Source: Achromobacter deleyi
GTDB taxonomy: Bacteria > Pseudomonadota > Gammaproteobacteria > Burkholderiales > Burkholderiaceae_B
Direction: 5' to 3'
DNA: 64,000 nucleotides
Assembly (NCBI RefSeq): GCF_902859705.1
Contig: NZ_CADIJO010000010.1
Span: 1-64,000, forward strand
Part shown: piece after piece, positions 56,316 through 64,000 of the stretch
How positions within the stretch are numbered: the stretch's first letter is position 1
How the letters are laid out: each line of letters begins with the position of its first letter
Made by a program: the position numbers and the translations under genes
The notes under the pieces: generated by a model
Database searches by the model: none
The model's input: the letters and a program-made list of their open reading frames with translations, nothing else
What the model was told of the DNA's origin: nothing

Positions 56316-56606
56316 AATGCCAAACGTGGCCGCCCGCGCGGCCGCGGCTTGGCGACCCCGTAGATTCCATTCCCTGAACACAGGTCCAGCAGCGCAACGA
56401 CCCGAGACACTCGTAGTCCCTGGCGGCGGTGGCATGCGGGGCGGGCAACCTCGATGCGCCCGAGGGAATCTGAAGGGAGCCGAAGGCGGACGAAGATGAC
56501 GACGGGGCAGTCCGGAGCGAACGCTCCGGACCGCAATCGTGGGCGCCCGCCCCGCATGCCACCGCCGCCAGGGACGACCTACGAAGTACCGAACGACCTA
56601 CGAAGA
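56316..56606 (+). repeat. Structured intergenic repeat, copy C
   Basis: The box GGCCGCCCGCGCGGCC (56328-56343) lies 68 bases before the left arm, as in copy A. The left arm (56412-56446) pairs perfectly with the right arm (56545-56583) apart from the same CGAC bulge found in copy A. The stem sequence is unrelated to A and B. The head (56447-56544) has CGATGCG (56452-56458) opposite CGCAATCG (56532-56539), and the hairpin GTCCGGAGC-GAAC-GCTCCGGAC (56510-56531). Beyond the arm a 13-base direct repeat, ACGACCTACGAAG, occurs at 56574-56586 and 56593-56605. Confidence 0.9.
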
Positions 56607-56645
56607 TCAACTCGTCACACAAACCTCAAAGCAACAAAAAAAAAA

Positions 56646-57794
56646 CTACCCCTGCGCCTTGATCACTTCCCGAGCAATCACCAACTGCTGAATCTGCGTA
56701 GTCCCTTCAAAAATCCGGAACAACCTCACATCCCGATAAAACCGCTCCACCGCATATTCCGACATATACCCAGCCCCCCCGTGAATCTGCACAGCCCGAT
56801 CCGCCACGCGCCCCACCATCTCCGTCGCATACAACTTGCAGCATGCCGCCTGCATCGTCGTGTTCTCGCCGCGATCCCGCATCTTTGCGGCATCCAGCAC
56901 CATGCAGCGTGCCGCGTACAGCTCGGCCTGGCTGTCGGCAATCATTGCCTGGATCAGTTGGAATTCAGAGATCGGCTGCCCGAACTGCTTGCGGTCCATC
57001 GCGTATTGCACCGCGTCGCGCAGCAGGCGGTCTGCGATGCCCACGCATAGCGCCGAGATGTGCAGGCGGCCCTTGTCCAGCACGCGCATCGACGTCTTGA
57101 AGCCGTTGCCTTCCTCGCCGCCCAGCAGCGCCGATGCCGGCACCCGGCAGTTGTCGAACACCACATCGCTGGTCAGCGCGCCTGCCTGGCCCATCTTCTT
57201 GTCAGGCTTGCCGATGATCAGGCCCGGCGTGCCGGCTTCCACCAGGAAGCATGAGATCGACGCCGCGCGGCGTTCCGGGGCCGTGCGCGCCATCACCGAG
57301 AACAGGCCTGCGATCGGCGCGTTCGTGATGTAGCGCTTCGTGCCGTTCAGCACATAGTGATCGCCGTCGCGCTCGGCCGACAGGCGCAGCGCCATCGCGT
57401 CCGAGCCCGCGTCCGGCTCCGTCAGCGCGAACGAACCGATCAGCTCGCCGCTGGCCAGGCGCGGCAGATAGCGAGCGCGCTGCTCGTCCGTGCCGGCCAG
57501 CACGATCGCTTGTGACCCGATGCCGATGTTCGTGCCCGCCAGCGAGCGGAATGCCGGCGACGTCTGGCCCAGCTCGAACACCACCCGCACCTCTTCTTCC
57601 ATCGTCAGGCCCAGGCCGCCGTAGTCCGGCGAAATCGACAAGCCGAACAGGCCCAGCTCGCGCATCTCGGCCACGATGTCCGGCGGCACCTGGCCGCTGG
57701 CGGCCAGCTCGTCTTCGGCGGGGATCAGGCGTTCGTGCGTAAAGCGGCGCACGGCGTCCAGCAACAGGGTCAGGGTTTCGTTATCCAGGGCCAT
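56646..57794 (-). CDS. Acyl-CoA dehydrogenase
   Basis: 382 residues, the usual length for the short/medium-chain family. FAD-binding blocks are SFALTEPDAGSDAMAL and YVLNGTKRYITNAP; the C-terminal RLFRIFEGTTQIQQLVIAR carries the catalytic Glu position (FEGT) of this family. A QIHGGAGYMSEYAVER stretch precedes it. It forms the first double bond of an acyl-CoA and passes electrons to ETF. The TetR gene ends 34 bases upstream, so regulator and enzyme share a transcript. Confidence 0.93.
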   Translation of the reverse strand: MALDNETLTLLLDAVRRFTHERLIPAEDELAASGQVPPDIVAEMRELGLFGLSISPDYGGLGLTMEEEVRVVFELGQTSPAFRSLAGTNIGIGSQAIVLAGTDEQRARYLPRLASGELIGSFALTEPDAGSDAMALRLSAERDGDHYVLNGTKRYITNAPIAGLFSVMARTAPERRAASISCFLVEAGTPGLIIGKPDKKMGQAGALTSDVVFDNCRVPASALLGGEEGNGFKTSMRVLDKGRLHISALCVGIADRLLRDAVQYAMDRKQFGQPISEFQLIQAMIADSQAELYAARCMVLDAAKMRDRGENTTMQAACCKLYATEMVGRVADRAVQIHGGAGYMSEYAVERFYRDVRLFRIFEGTTQIQQLVIAREVIKAQG

Positions 57795-57828
57795 GATCAG
57801 GGTCTCTCAGGGTGTGGGGCGGCCACGC

Positions 57829-58452
57829 TCAGGCGCGCAGTCCGCCAACCAGTAAATCGAAATAGCCGGCGGCGATCGTCTCGGCGCTGTCGCCCTGGCC
57901 GGGCTTGTACCAGCGCACCATCCAGTTCAGCATCGACAGCACCGCGCGGCCCGTGGCCGGCACGTCCAGCGCGCGGAATGCGCCGTCCGCCACGCCTTGC
58001 GCGATCACCTCGCGCAGCCGCTTCTCGTAGCCATCGCGCAGGCGCGCCGCGTCCTCGCGTTCGGGCAGCGCCATGCCCGAATAGCCGATCAGCATCGTCA
58101 CGAACTCCGCGTGGTGCTGCTCGAAATAGCGCGCATGGCCCACCATGAACGCCCGCAGCCGGTCGGCCGCGCCCTCGGCCCGCGCCACATCCTGGCCCAC
58201 GCTTTGGGTCAGGCCGTTCAGCACCGCCAGGATGATCGCGTCGTAGATGTCCTGCTTGGTCGTGAAGTAGTGGTAGATCGCCGCCTTCGACACGCCGATC
58301 GCGGCGGCCAGGTCCGACACCGAACTGCCGTCGTAGCCGCTGCGCGCGAACAGCTTCGCGGCTTCGGCCAGGATGCGTTCGCGCGGCGCCGCCATGGTGG
58401 GCGGGCGGCCGGCGCGGGCGCGTTTTGAGGCGGGGGCAGCAGAGGTCGGCAT
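57829..58452 (-). CDS. TetR-family regulator of acyl-CoA genes
   Basis: 207 residues from the ATG at 58452; an ATG at 58515 would add 21 residues, and neither has a good ribosome site. The helix-turn-helix is ILAEAAKLFARSGYDGSSVS with DLAAAIGVSKAAIYHYFTTK. A ligand domain covers about 80-205. TetR regulators beside acyl-CoA dehydrogenases usually repress the cluster and are released by an acyl-CoA. A long palindrome lies between it and the divergent nitronate monooxygenase gene. Confidence 0.87.
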   Translation of the reverse strand: MPTSAAPASKRARAGRPPTMAAPRERILAEAAKLFARSGYDGSSVSDLAAAIGVSKAAIYHYFTTKQDIYDAIILAVLNGLTQSVGQDVARAEGAADRLRAFMVGHARYFEQHHAEFVTMLIGYSGMALPEREDAARLRDGYEKRLREVIAQGVADGAFRALDVPATGRAVLSMLNWMVRWYKPGQGDSAETIAAGYFDLLVGGLRA

Positions 58453-58554
58453 GACGGGGCCAGGTGAGGCAGCGCCGGCTTTTTCAATAGCGGACCATTG
58501 GTAGGCCCCTTCCATTGACAGCAGTTCGGCGCTTGCCGTTAAATAAAGATTAAT

Positions 58555-58582
58555 TAATTACCGGACGGTCGGTAGGTAATTA
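58555..58582. promoter_or_regulatory. Palindrome TAATTACC-N12-GGTAATTA, probable TetR operator
   Basis: Eight-base perfect arms (58555-58562 and 58575-58582) flank CGGACGGTCGG-like DNA that resembles known acyl-CoA-responsive TetR sites built on CGGTCGG. It is placed 69 bases before the plus-strand gene and about 100 before the TetR start, fitting control of both directions. Confidence 0.6.
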
Positions 58583-58650
58583 TAGGCACATCCGTTCCCG
58601 CCGCTCAAGCCACCCTTGCGCGATTCCCCGAAACTTCACGCGACGACGCT

Positions 58651-59622
58651 ATGCCCCACTCTCTAGTGACTGATTTGTATGGCCAGATGTCCCTGCCGGT
58701 CATCAGCGCCCCCATGTTCATCGTGTCCAACCCGAAACTGGTCGTTGCGCAATGCACGAGCGGCATCGTCGGTTCGTTTCCGGCGTTGAACGCGCGGCCC
58801 CAGAGCCTCCTGACCGACTGGCTGGACGAAATCGAAGCCGGCCTGGCTTCGTACCGCGAGGCCCACCCCGGCGCCGCCGTGGCCCCGTACGCCGTCAACC
58901 AGATCATCCACCAGTCCAACGACCGGCTCGAGCAAGACCTGGCCGTATGCGCCAGCCACCGCGTGCCGCTCATCATCACCAGCCTGCGCGCGCCCGGCGA
59001 CCTGGTCAAAGGCGTGCACGACTGGGGCGGCAAGGTGTTCCACGACGTCACCACCATCCGCCACGCCGAAAAGGCGCTGGAAGCGGGCGTCGACGGCCTG
59101 ATCCTGGTGTGCGCGGGCGCGGGCGGCCATGCTGGCACGCTCAGCCCGTTCGCGCTGGTGTCCGAAGTGCGCCGCTTCTACGACGGCCCGCTGATCCTGT
59201 CGGGCGCCATCACGTCGGGCGAACACGTGCTGGCCGCGCTGGCCATGGGCTGCGACTTCGCCTACATGGGCACGCGCTTCATCGCCAGCGACGAAGCCAA
59301 CGCCAGCGACGGCTACAAGTCGGCCATCGTAGAGGCCAGCGCGTCCGACATTCTCTATACCCCGTTCTTTACCGGCATCCCGGGCAACTACCTGAAGGCC
59401 AGCATCACGGCCGCCGGGCTCGACCCCGCCAACCTGCCCCAGCCGGACAGCGGCGCGTCCAATTTCGGCTCCAGCCGCGTCAAGCCCTGGAAAGACATCT
59501 GGGGCGCCGGCCAGGGCGTGGGCGGCATTGCCAGCGTGCAACCCACGCGGCAGATCGTCGACACGCTGCGCCAGGAATACGCCAAGGCCAAGGACCAACT
59601 GGCCGGCAGGACCTACGCATGA
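58651..59622 (+). CDS. Nitronate monooxygenase (2-nitropropane dioxygenase-like)
   Basis: 323 residues of the FMN-dependent NMO family. Markers are LPVISAPMFIVSNPKLVVAQ at the N-terminus, LVCAGAGGHAGTLSPFALV and GCDFAYMGTRFIASDEANAS for flavin phosphate binding. True nitronate activity is proven for few members; many act as flavin reductases or isomerases. Its stop overlaps the following enoyl-CoA hydratase start (ATGA), so it belongs to the acyl-CoA cluster. Related genes often accompany enoyl-CoA hydratases, where the enzyme may act on unsaturated CoA esters. Confidence 0.88.
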   Translation: MPHSLVTDLYGQMSLPVISAPMFIVSNPKLVVAQCTSGIVGSFPALNARPQSLLTDWLDEIEAGLASYREAHPGAAVAPYAVNQIIHQSNDRLEQDLAVCASHRVPLIITSLRAPGDLVKGVHDWGGKVFHDVTTIRHAEKALEAGVDGLILVCAGAGGHAGTLSPFALVSEVRRFYDGPLILSGAITSGEHVLAALAMGCDFAYMGTRFIASDEANASDGYKSAIVEASASDILYTPFFTGIPGNYLKASITAAGLDPANLPQPDSGASNFGSSRVKPWKDIWGAGQGVGGIASVQPTRQIVDTLRQEYAKAKDQLAGRTYA

Positions 59623-60359
59623 GCGCCGGCCTGAAGGTTTCCCGCGAAGGCGCGGTGCTGACGCTGGTGATCGACCGCCAGGACCGTCGCAATGCGCTGG
59701 ACACCGCCACCTATGCCGCGCTGACGGCGCAGATCTCGCTGGCCGCGGCGGACACCGCGGTGTCCGCCGTGATCCTGGCCGGCGCGGGCGAACACTTCAC
59801 GGCCGGCAACGACCTGCGCGATTTCCAGGCGGAACGCGGCGCCGGCGACAGCGCCGGCCTGACCTTCCTGCGCGCGCTGACCCAGGCCGACGTGCCCATC
59901 ATCGCCGCCGTCGAGGGCTACGCCATCGGCATCGGCGTGACGCTGCTGCAGCATTGCGATTTCGTCTATATCGGCGAAGGCGCGACGCTGCGCATGCCCT
60001 TCGTGGCGCTGGGCCTGTGCCCCGAGGGCGCGTCCAGCCTGGTGATGCCGCGCCTGGCCGGCGCCCGCCGCGCCGCCGAGTGGCTGCTGCAGGGCAAGGC
60101 CTTCTCGGCCCAGGAAGCCTGCGACGCCGGGTTGGCCACCGCGGTCACGGCCAAGGGCCAGGCGCTGGCGGCCGCGCAGGCCACCGCGGCCAGCCTGGCC
60201 AAACAGCCGCCCGCGGCGCTGCGCCTGACCAAGGCCATGCTCAAGCGCCCCGACCGACAAGCCATCCAGGAAACGCTCGACTACGAGGCGCAGCAGTTCC
60301 GCGCCCGGCTCCAGACGGAAGAGGCGCAGGCCGCCTTCGCAGCCTTCTTCAAAAAATAA
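59619..60359 (+). CDS. Enoyl-CoA hydratase/isomerase family protein
   Basis: 246 residues of the crotonase fold. The oxyanion loops are [14 protein letters not shown] and [16 protein letters not shown], and the region near [20 protein letters not shown] has Glu at one catalytic position (PEGASS). The overall pattern is that of the crotonase/PaaG-like isomerases. It is translated from a start overlapping the monooxygenase stop. A second hydratase gene converges three bases after its end. Confidence 0.9.
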   Translation: MSAGLKVSREGAVLTLVIDRQDRRNALDTATYAALTAQISLAAADTAVSAVILAGAGEHFTAGNDLRDFQAERGAGDSAGLTFLRALTQADVPIIAAVEGYAIGIGVTLLQHCDFVYIGEGATLRMPFVALGLCPEGASSLVMPRLAGARRAAEWLLQGKAFSAQEACDAGLATAVTAKGQALAAAQATAASLAKQPPAALRLTKAMLKRPDRQAIQETLDYEAQQFRARLQTEEAQAAFAAFFKK

Positions 60360-60362
60360 GAT

Positions 60363-61196
60363 TCAGAACGGCGAATCGGGCCGGAAGTTCGGCGCCCGCC
60401 GTTCGCGCAGCGACTGCACGCCTTCGCGCACGTCCGGGCCGCCAAAGCCCATGAATTCCAGCGCCAGCGACGTGTCGAACGTGGGGCCGGCCATGCGCAG
60501 CCAGTTGTTCAGCGAATACTTGGTCCAGCGAATGGCGGTCTGCGAGCCGGCCGCCAGGCGGTTGGCCACTTCGAAGGCGCGGCCGATCAGGTCGGCCTCG
60601 TCCACGCACAGGGACACCAGGCCGATGCGTTCGGCTTCTTCGCCGGTGACGGTTTCGCACAGCATCAGGTAGTACTTGGCGCGCGCCATGCCGCACAACA
60701 GCGGCCAGACGATGGCGGCGTGGTCGCCGGCCGTGACGCCCAGGCGAGTATGGCCGTCGATGATGCGGGCATCGCGCGCGGCGATGGAGATGTCGGCCAG
60801 CAGCCCGGCCACCAGACCCGCGCCCACCGCCGCCCCGTGCATGGCCGACACGATCGGCTTGCTGCAATTGATGATGTTGTAGACCAGGTCGCGCGCTTCG
60901 CGCCAGACGCGGGTGCGCACGTCGAAGTCGTCGGCCATCTGCTGCACCAGGTCCAGGTCGCCGCCGCCGGAAAAGCCCTTGCCCTCGCCGCGGATCACCA
61001 CCACCCGGGTGTCCGGGTCCGTATCGATGTCGCGCCAGATGTCGGCCAGTTCGCGGTGCATGCGGTCATCGGCCGTGGACAGCTTGCCCGGCTTGCCGTC
61101 CTTGGACCCCATGATCAGTTCCAGCACGCCGTTGGGATGCCGGCGCAGCTTCAGGGATTCATAGGCGGAATAGTGTTCCAGCGTGATGTCGGTCAT
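60363..61196 (-). CDS. Enoyl-CoA hydratase/isomerase family protein
   Basis: 277 residues, with a longer N-terminus than its neighbour ([20 protein letters not shown]). The crotonase blocks are [18 protein letters not shown] and [20 protein letters not shown]. At the usual catalytic segment it reads [18 protein letters not shown], with Ala-Gly-Asp in place of the Pro-Glu-x-Gly of hydratases, so it may be an isomerase or another crotonase-fold activity. It converges on the other hydratase and is divergent from the NAD(P)HX dehydratase gene. Confidence 0.88.
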   Translation of the reverse strand: MTDITLEHYSAYESLKLRRHPNGVLELIMGSKDGKPGKLSTADDRMHRELADIWRDIDTDPDTRVVVIRGEGKGFSGGGDLDLVQQMADDFDVRTRVWREARDLVYNIINCSKPIVSAMHGAAVGAGLVAGLLADISIAARDARIIDGHTRLGVTAGDHAAIVWPLLCGMARAKYYLMLCETVTGEEAERIGLVSLCVDEADLIGRAFEVANRLAAGSQTAIRWTKYSLNNWLRMAGPTFDTSLALEFMGFGGPDVREGVQSLRERRAPNFRPDSPF

Positions 61197-61296
61197 TGTC
61201 TTCTCCGGTGGCGCGGGCGAAAGGCCGCGCGTTTTTGGGCACTATAGTGGATACGGCATGCGCCACCGCGGCCACCCTGACCAGGAACCTCAGCCC

Positions 61297-62157
61297 ATGA
61301 ACACCCCCACCATCGCCCCTGCCGGCGAGATCCGACGCGACGACCTGCCCGCCCTGTTCGCCCCGCGCGGGCAGGACAGCCACAAGGGCAGTTTCGGCAC
61401 CGTCGGCGTGGTGGGCGGTGGGCGCGGCATGGAAGGCGCGGCGCTGCTGGCGGCCCGCGCGGCCCTGAAGACCGGCGCCGGCAAGGTGCTGGTGGGCTTT
61501 GCCCAGGACGCCGCACCGCTGGCCTGCGACCCCCTGCAACCCGAACTGATGCTGCGCGACGCGCGCTCGCTGCTGGAAGGCGGCTGGGGCGTCACCGCCT
61601 GGGTCGCCGGCTGCGGCATCGGCACGGGCACCGAGGCGGCCAACGCCCTGTCCGAATTGTTCGTGCTGCGCCAAGGCGCCCCGCTGGTGCTGGACGCCGA
61701 CGGCCTGAACCTGCTGGCCCAGGGCGCCGTGCAGCCCAATTGGGGCGTTGGTCCCGTCGTGCTGACCCCACACCCGGCCGAGGCCGCCCGCCTGCTTGGC
61801 ACGGACACCACCCATATCCAGGCCGACCGGCCGGCCGCCGCCCAGGCCCTGGCACAGCGCTACGGCGCCTGGGTGGTCCTGAAAGGCGCCGGCAGCGTGG
61901 TCTGCGCCCCGGACGGCGCCTGGCGCCGCAATACCAGCGGCAATCCGGGACTGGCCACGGCGGGAACCGGGGACGTATTGGCCGGCATGCTCGGTTCGCT
62001 GCTGGCGCAGCGCCTGCCCCTGGACCAGGCCGTGGCCGGGGCCGTCTGGCTGCATGGGGCCGCCGCGGACGCCCTGGTTTCCCAGGGCATCGGGCCGATC
62101 GGGCTGACCGCGGGCGAGCTGGCGGACGCCGCCCGGCGCCTGCGAAACGGCGGCTGA
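61297..62157 (+). CDS. nnrD: ADP/ATP-dependent NAD(P)HX dehydratase (stand-alone)
   Basis: 286 residues from the ATG at 61297 after CCAGGA. It is the carbohydrate-kinase-like C-terminal half of Nnr: [47 protein letters not shown] and [19 protein letters not shown]. It repairs hydrated NADH or NADPH. The epimerase domain that is fused to it in E. coli Nnr is absent and not encoded next to it. The gene stands alone. Confidence 0.93.
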   Translation: MNTPTIAPAGEIRRDDLPALFAPRGQDSHKGSFGTVGVVGGGRGMEGAALLAARAALKTGAGKVLVGFAQDAAPLACDPLQPELMLRDARSLLEGGWGVTAWVAGCGIGTGTEAANALSELFVLRQGAPLVLDADGLNLLAQGAVQPNWGVGPVVLTPHPAEAARLLGTDTTHIQADRPAAAQALAQRYGAWVVLKGAGSVVCAPDGAWRRNTSGNPGLATAGTGDVLAGMLGSLLAQRLPLDQAVAGAVWLHGAAADALVSQGIGPIGLTAGELADAARRLRNGG

Positions 62158-62211
62158 CGCCCGTGCCGGCGCCGCTAAGTCCCCGGGGCAAAAAACATTT
62201 TTACAACATAC

Positions 62212-62264
62212 TAGGGTTTTCCCCTAAAAACCCATTGCGCTGGTTTTAGGGTTTTCCCTATAAT
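62212..62264 (+). promoter_or_regulatory. Promoter with duplicated TAGGGTTTTCCC motif
   Basis: A perfect -10 TATAAT (62259-62264) with TTGCGC (62235-62240) 18 bases upstream. The 12-mer TAGGGTTTTCCC occurs at 62212-62223 and again at 62247-62258, the second abutting the -10. Between them CCTAAAAACC and GGTTTTAGG form an inverted repeat. This looks like a regulated promoter with two copies of one operator. Confidence 0.65.
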
Positions 62265-62299
62265 GGTTTACACCAAGACGAAACGGACTGGAGCAAACC

Positions 62300-62533
62300 A
62301 TGAGCGAACTGACCCTGAACCACACTGCCCGCCTGACCGATGCGCTGGAGCGCGATCTGCTCCGCGGCGCCCTCGAGAACCAACCGAATTCCCACCCGCT
62401 GACCAACCTGAAGAAGGCTGGCCAGGCGATCGCCGCCGCCGTCGCTGGCGTGTTCGCCTTCATCGACGAAGTCAACGAATCGATGAACAAGGCCCGCGCC
62501 GCCAGCTCGCGCTTCTCCGGCTCGCAGTGGTAA
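62300..62533 (+). CDS. Small protein of unknown function, 77 residues
   Basis: Starts at an ATG with GGAG eight bases upstream and a strong promoter 36 bases above, so it is almost certainly a real gene. It is mostly helical by composition. A polar N-terminus (MSELTLNHTARLTDALERD) is followed by a central Ala/Val-rich segment (LKKAGQAIAAAVAGVFAFID, too weak for a sure membrane helix) and a polar end with SSRFSGSQW. There is no signal peptide and no known motif. I do not recognise the family. No co-transcribed neighbour follows within 500 bases. Confidence 0.75.
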   Translation: MSELTLNHTARLTDALERDLLRGALENQPNSHPLTNLKKAGQAIAAAVAGVFAFIDEVNESMNKARAASSRFSGSQW

Positions 62534-63037
62534 GAACAGCCGCGCCGGGCTGAATCGCGACCGATCTCCCGCGATTTCACCCAGCGTGCTGTAGACGCAA
62601 CGCCCGCCGCCCACGCGGCGCCCGTTGTGTCGATCCCGGCGCCCGGGGCTCCCAAGCCCTTCCCCTCACCGGGCGCCATCGCGCCGCGCCGGCCCCACTT
62701 GCGGGGCCCCCGCGACGCCCTCTGCCAAGCAATATCGCAGCAAGAATCCCTGTCGCCTCAGCGCGAAGCCGTCCCGAAGCGGGACTGCCTCGCACTGGGG
62801 CGATTGGCATTTGCGAAGCCGCAACAGGCGCAATGGCCCTCTCGGCGTTTACCCTAGCGTCGGCCCGGCGCGCATTGACAGCGCGCGAAGCCCCTACCGA
62901 TAATCGGCCCCTTGCCGTCGTGCTGGCGCCAAAAACACCGCAAGCCCCCCCCGGCCGACGTCTCTGTTCCCCGGTTGGCTTCCCCGCTGTTCCCCCGCCC
63001 GCACGATCCGGTTCGTTCCCCATCCGGAGTTGTCACC
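62534..63037. other. 504-base gap between the 77-residue gene and the binding-protein gene
   Basis: Two hairpins are visible. CGCCGC-CCAC-GCGGCG (62606-62621) may end the small gene's transcript. GTCCCG-AAG-CGGGAC is at 62771-62785. The promoter of the binding-protein gene should lie in the last 200 bases but no clear -10/-35 pair was found. Open frames here are GC-driven and not credible. Confidence 0.5.
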
Positions 63038-64000
63038 ATGAAGTTGCGCACCACCCTGGCCCTTGTGGCCGCCGCCATTCCCTTGGCTGCTGCCCAGGCC
63101 CAGACGCTGAAGATCGGCCTGTCCGCCGAACCCACCTCGGCCGACCCCCACTACCACAAGATGACGCAGAACGACGCCTTCTCGGCGCACGTCTACAGCT
63201 CTCTGGTGGGCCGCAGCGCCGACATGAAGCTGGTGCCTGCGCTGGCCACGTCCTGGAAGAACCTGGATGACCTGACCTGGGAATTCAAGCTGCGCGACGA
63301 CGTCAAATTCTCGAACGGCAAGCCGTTCACGTCCGAAGACGTGCTGTTCACGATCTGCCGCACGCTGAACAACGAGACCAACGTGTCGCAGTCCTACATG
63401 GACACGACCAAGCTGATCACCGACGTGCAGACGCCGGACGCGCACACCGTCATCATCAAGACGGGCGCCCCCTTCCCGCTGATGCCCGCCGAACTGGCGC
63501 GCTCGCTGCCGATCGTCTGGAACGGCATCGTCGAGCACGGCAAGCTGACGTTCGACCCCAAGAAGGGTTGCGGCGTGACGGGCCCGTGGCCGACGGTGGC
63601 CGACTTCAACAACGGCAAGGATGCCATCGGCACCGGCCCGTACACCCTCAAGTCCTACGTGAAGGGCACCGGCATCGAGCTGGTGCGCAACGAGAATTAC
63701 TGGGGCCCCAAGCCCTACTGGAAGGAAGTGAAGTTCGTGCCGGTGCCGGCCGCCGGCCCGCGCCTGACCGGCCTGTTGTCGGGTGACTTCGACATGATCG
63801 AAAACCCGGCCGCGCGCGATCTGCAACGCCTGAAGGACAACCCCAAGTTCGGTTTCGTGGCCACGCCCTCGACCCGTCTGGTGTTCTTCCAGCCTGACGT
63901 GGCGCGCAACCCGAGCCCGTTCGTGAAGTCCGCCGACGGCAAGAACCCGCTGCAGGACCTGCGCGTGCGCAAGGCCATTTCGATGGCCATCGACCGCAAG
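63038..64000 (+). CDS. Oligopeptide/dipeptide-type ABC substrate-binding protein (SBP_bac_5), C-terminus cut by window edge
   Basis: 321 codons are visible from the ATG at 63038 with CCGGAG upstream, and the frame runs off the window. A Sec signal peptide (MKLRTTLALVAAAIPLAAAQ, cleaved after AQA) precedes QTLKIGLSAEPTSADPHYHK. Family markers include WEFKLRDDVKFSNGKPFTSE, IGTGPYTLKSYVKG with VRNENYWGPKPYWKEV, and LRVRKAISMAIDR near the edge. Full-length relatives have about 530 residues. They bind peptides, nickel or opine-like solutes; the ligand is not known, and permease genes would be expected next. Confidence 0.93.
   Translation, partial: MKLRTTLALVAAAIPLAAAQAQTLKIGLSAEPTSADPHYHKMTQNDAFSAHVYSSLVGRSADMKLVPALATSWKNLDDLTWEFKLRDDVKFSNGKPFTSEDVLFTICRTLNNETNVSQSYMDTTKLITDVQTPDAHTVIIKTGAPFPLMPAELARSLPIVWNGIVEHGKLTFDPKKGCGVTGPWPTVADFNNGKDAIGTGPYTLKSYVKGTGIELVRNENYWGPKPYWKEVKFVPVPAAGPRLTGLLSGDFDMIENPAARDLQRLKDNPKFGFVATPSTRLVFFQPDVARNPSPFVKSADGKNPLQDLRVRKAISMAIDRK

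Larger units (their letters stand above)
55570..56645. other. 1,076-base gap without a credible gene
   Basis: This lies between the CoA-transferase start and the acyl-CoA dehydrogenase stop, and holds repeat copies B and C facing each other. Between the two (about 55975-56315) no gene, hairpin terminator or promoter could be recognised. Short open frames here translate the repeat and are rich in Arg/Pro/Ser; none has a proper ribosome site. The 120 bases next to 55569 must contain the CoA-transferase promoter or read-through sequence. Confidence 0.75.

Noticed and set aside
55704..56622. Several Arg/Pro/Ser-rich open frames within repeats B and C, and similar ones in repeat A
   Set aside because: They translate the palindromic DNA, occur in several frames on both strands, and lack ribosome sites. 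They are by-products of the structured repeat.

Overview
The window is high-GC, densely coded chromosomal DNA of a betaproteobacterium, most likely family Alcaligenaceae (Achromobacter/Bordetella-like). The inference rests on the ubiE/Tim44-like neighbourhood, the metX-metW-ampG block, two Bug/TctC solute receptors, the porin type and the many small catabolic operons. It rests on gene content and order, not on a database search. No phage, integrase, transposase or CRISPR array was seen. One tRNA gene, tRNA-Arg(CCG), is present.

Layout. 0-1.3 kb: start of a Tim44-like gene and ubiE. 1.3-3.4 kb: phoB-phoR. 3.4-9.4 kb: copper-resistance locus (two-component pair, cupredoxin, multicopper oxidase CopA, CopB, DUF411 protein). 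9.5-11.8 kb: serA with a strong terminator, an intergenic structured repeat (element A), and an HD hydrolase. 11.8-15.7 kb: a LysR regulator divergent from a VOC protein and the 5-oxoprolinase genes pxpBCA. 15.8-19.7 kb: a GntR regulator, a TRIC-type channel, a tandem universal stress protein and AmpG. 19.8-21.8 kb: metX-metW behind a SAM-II riboswitch. 21.8-27.4 kb: a sulfolactate utilisation locus (GntR regulator, suyA, suyB, a Bug receptor, slcC, comC). 27.4-32.3 kb: AEC permease, LuxR-type DNA-binding domain, lipoprotein, lipase-like hydrolase, gshA, lipocalin. 32.3-44.9 kb: thirteen consecutive minus-strand genes around a gentisate-type ring-cleavage dioxygenase, an FAH-family hydrolase, a complete Liv-type ABC importer, a nitrilase and an esterase, with their regulators. 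44.9-51.2 kb: a small gene behind a LexA box, a porin, an acid phosphatase, an outer-membrane barrel, an AraC regulator and ChaA. 51.4-52.7 kb: tRNA-Arg and a membrane-anchored diheme cytochrome. 52.7-61.2 kb: acyl-CoA metabolism under a TetR regulator, interrupted by a 1.1-kb non-coding gap that holds two more copies of the structured repeat. 61.3-64 kb: NAD(P)HX dehydratase, a strongly promoted 77-codon gene of unknown function, and a truncated oligopeptide/dipeptide-type binding protein.

Regulation visible in the sequence: a SAM-II riboswitch in front of metX; a LexA box (CTGT-N8-ACAG) in front of the 81-codon gene; a probable copper box between the sensor kinase and the cupredoxin gene; a consensus-like sigma-70 promoter and a 12-bp palindrome in front of suyA; a long palindrome between the TetR gene and its divergent neighbour; and paired 12-mers abutting a TATAAT box in front of the 77-codon gene.

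Most unusual signal: three copies (A at 10.9-11.1 kb, B at 55.7-55.9 kb inverted, C at 56.3-56.6 kb) of an intergenic element. Each has a conserved head of about 95 nt carrying nested hairpins, held by a 32-38 bp stem whose sequence differs completely between copies yet is almost perfectly self-complementary within each copy. The structure is kept while the primary sequence of the stem is not.
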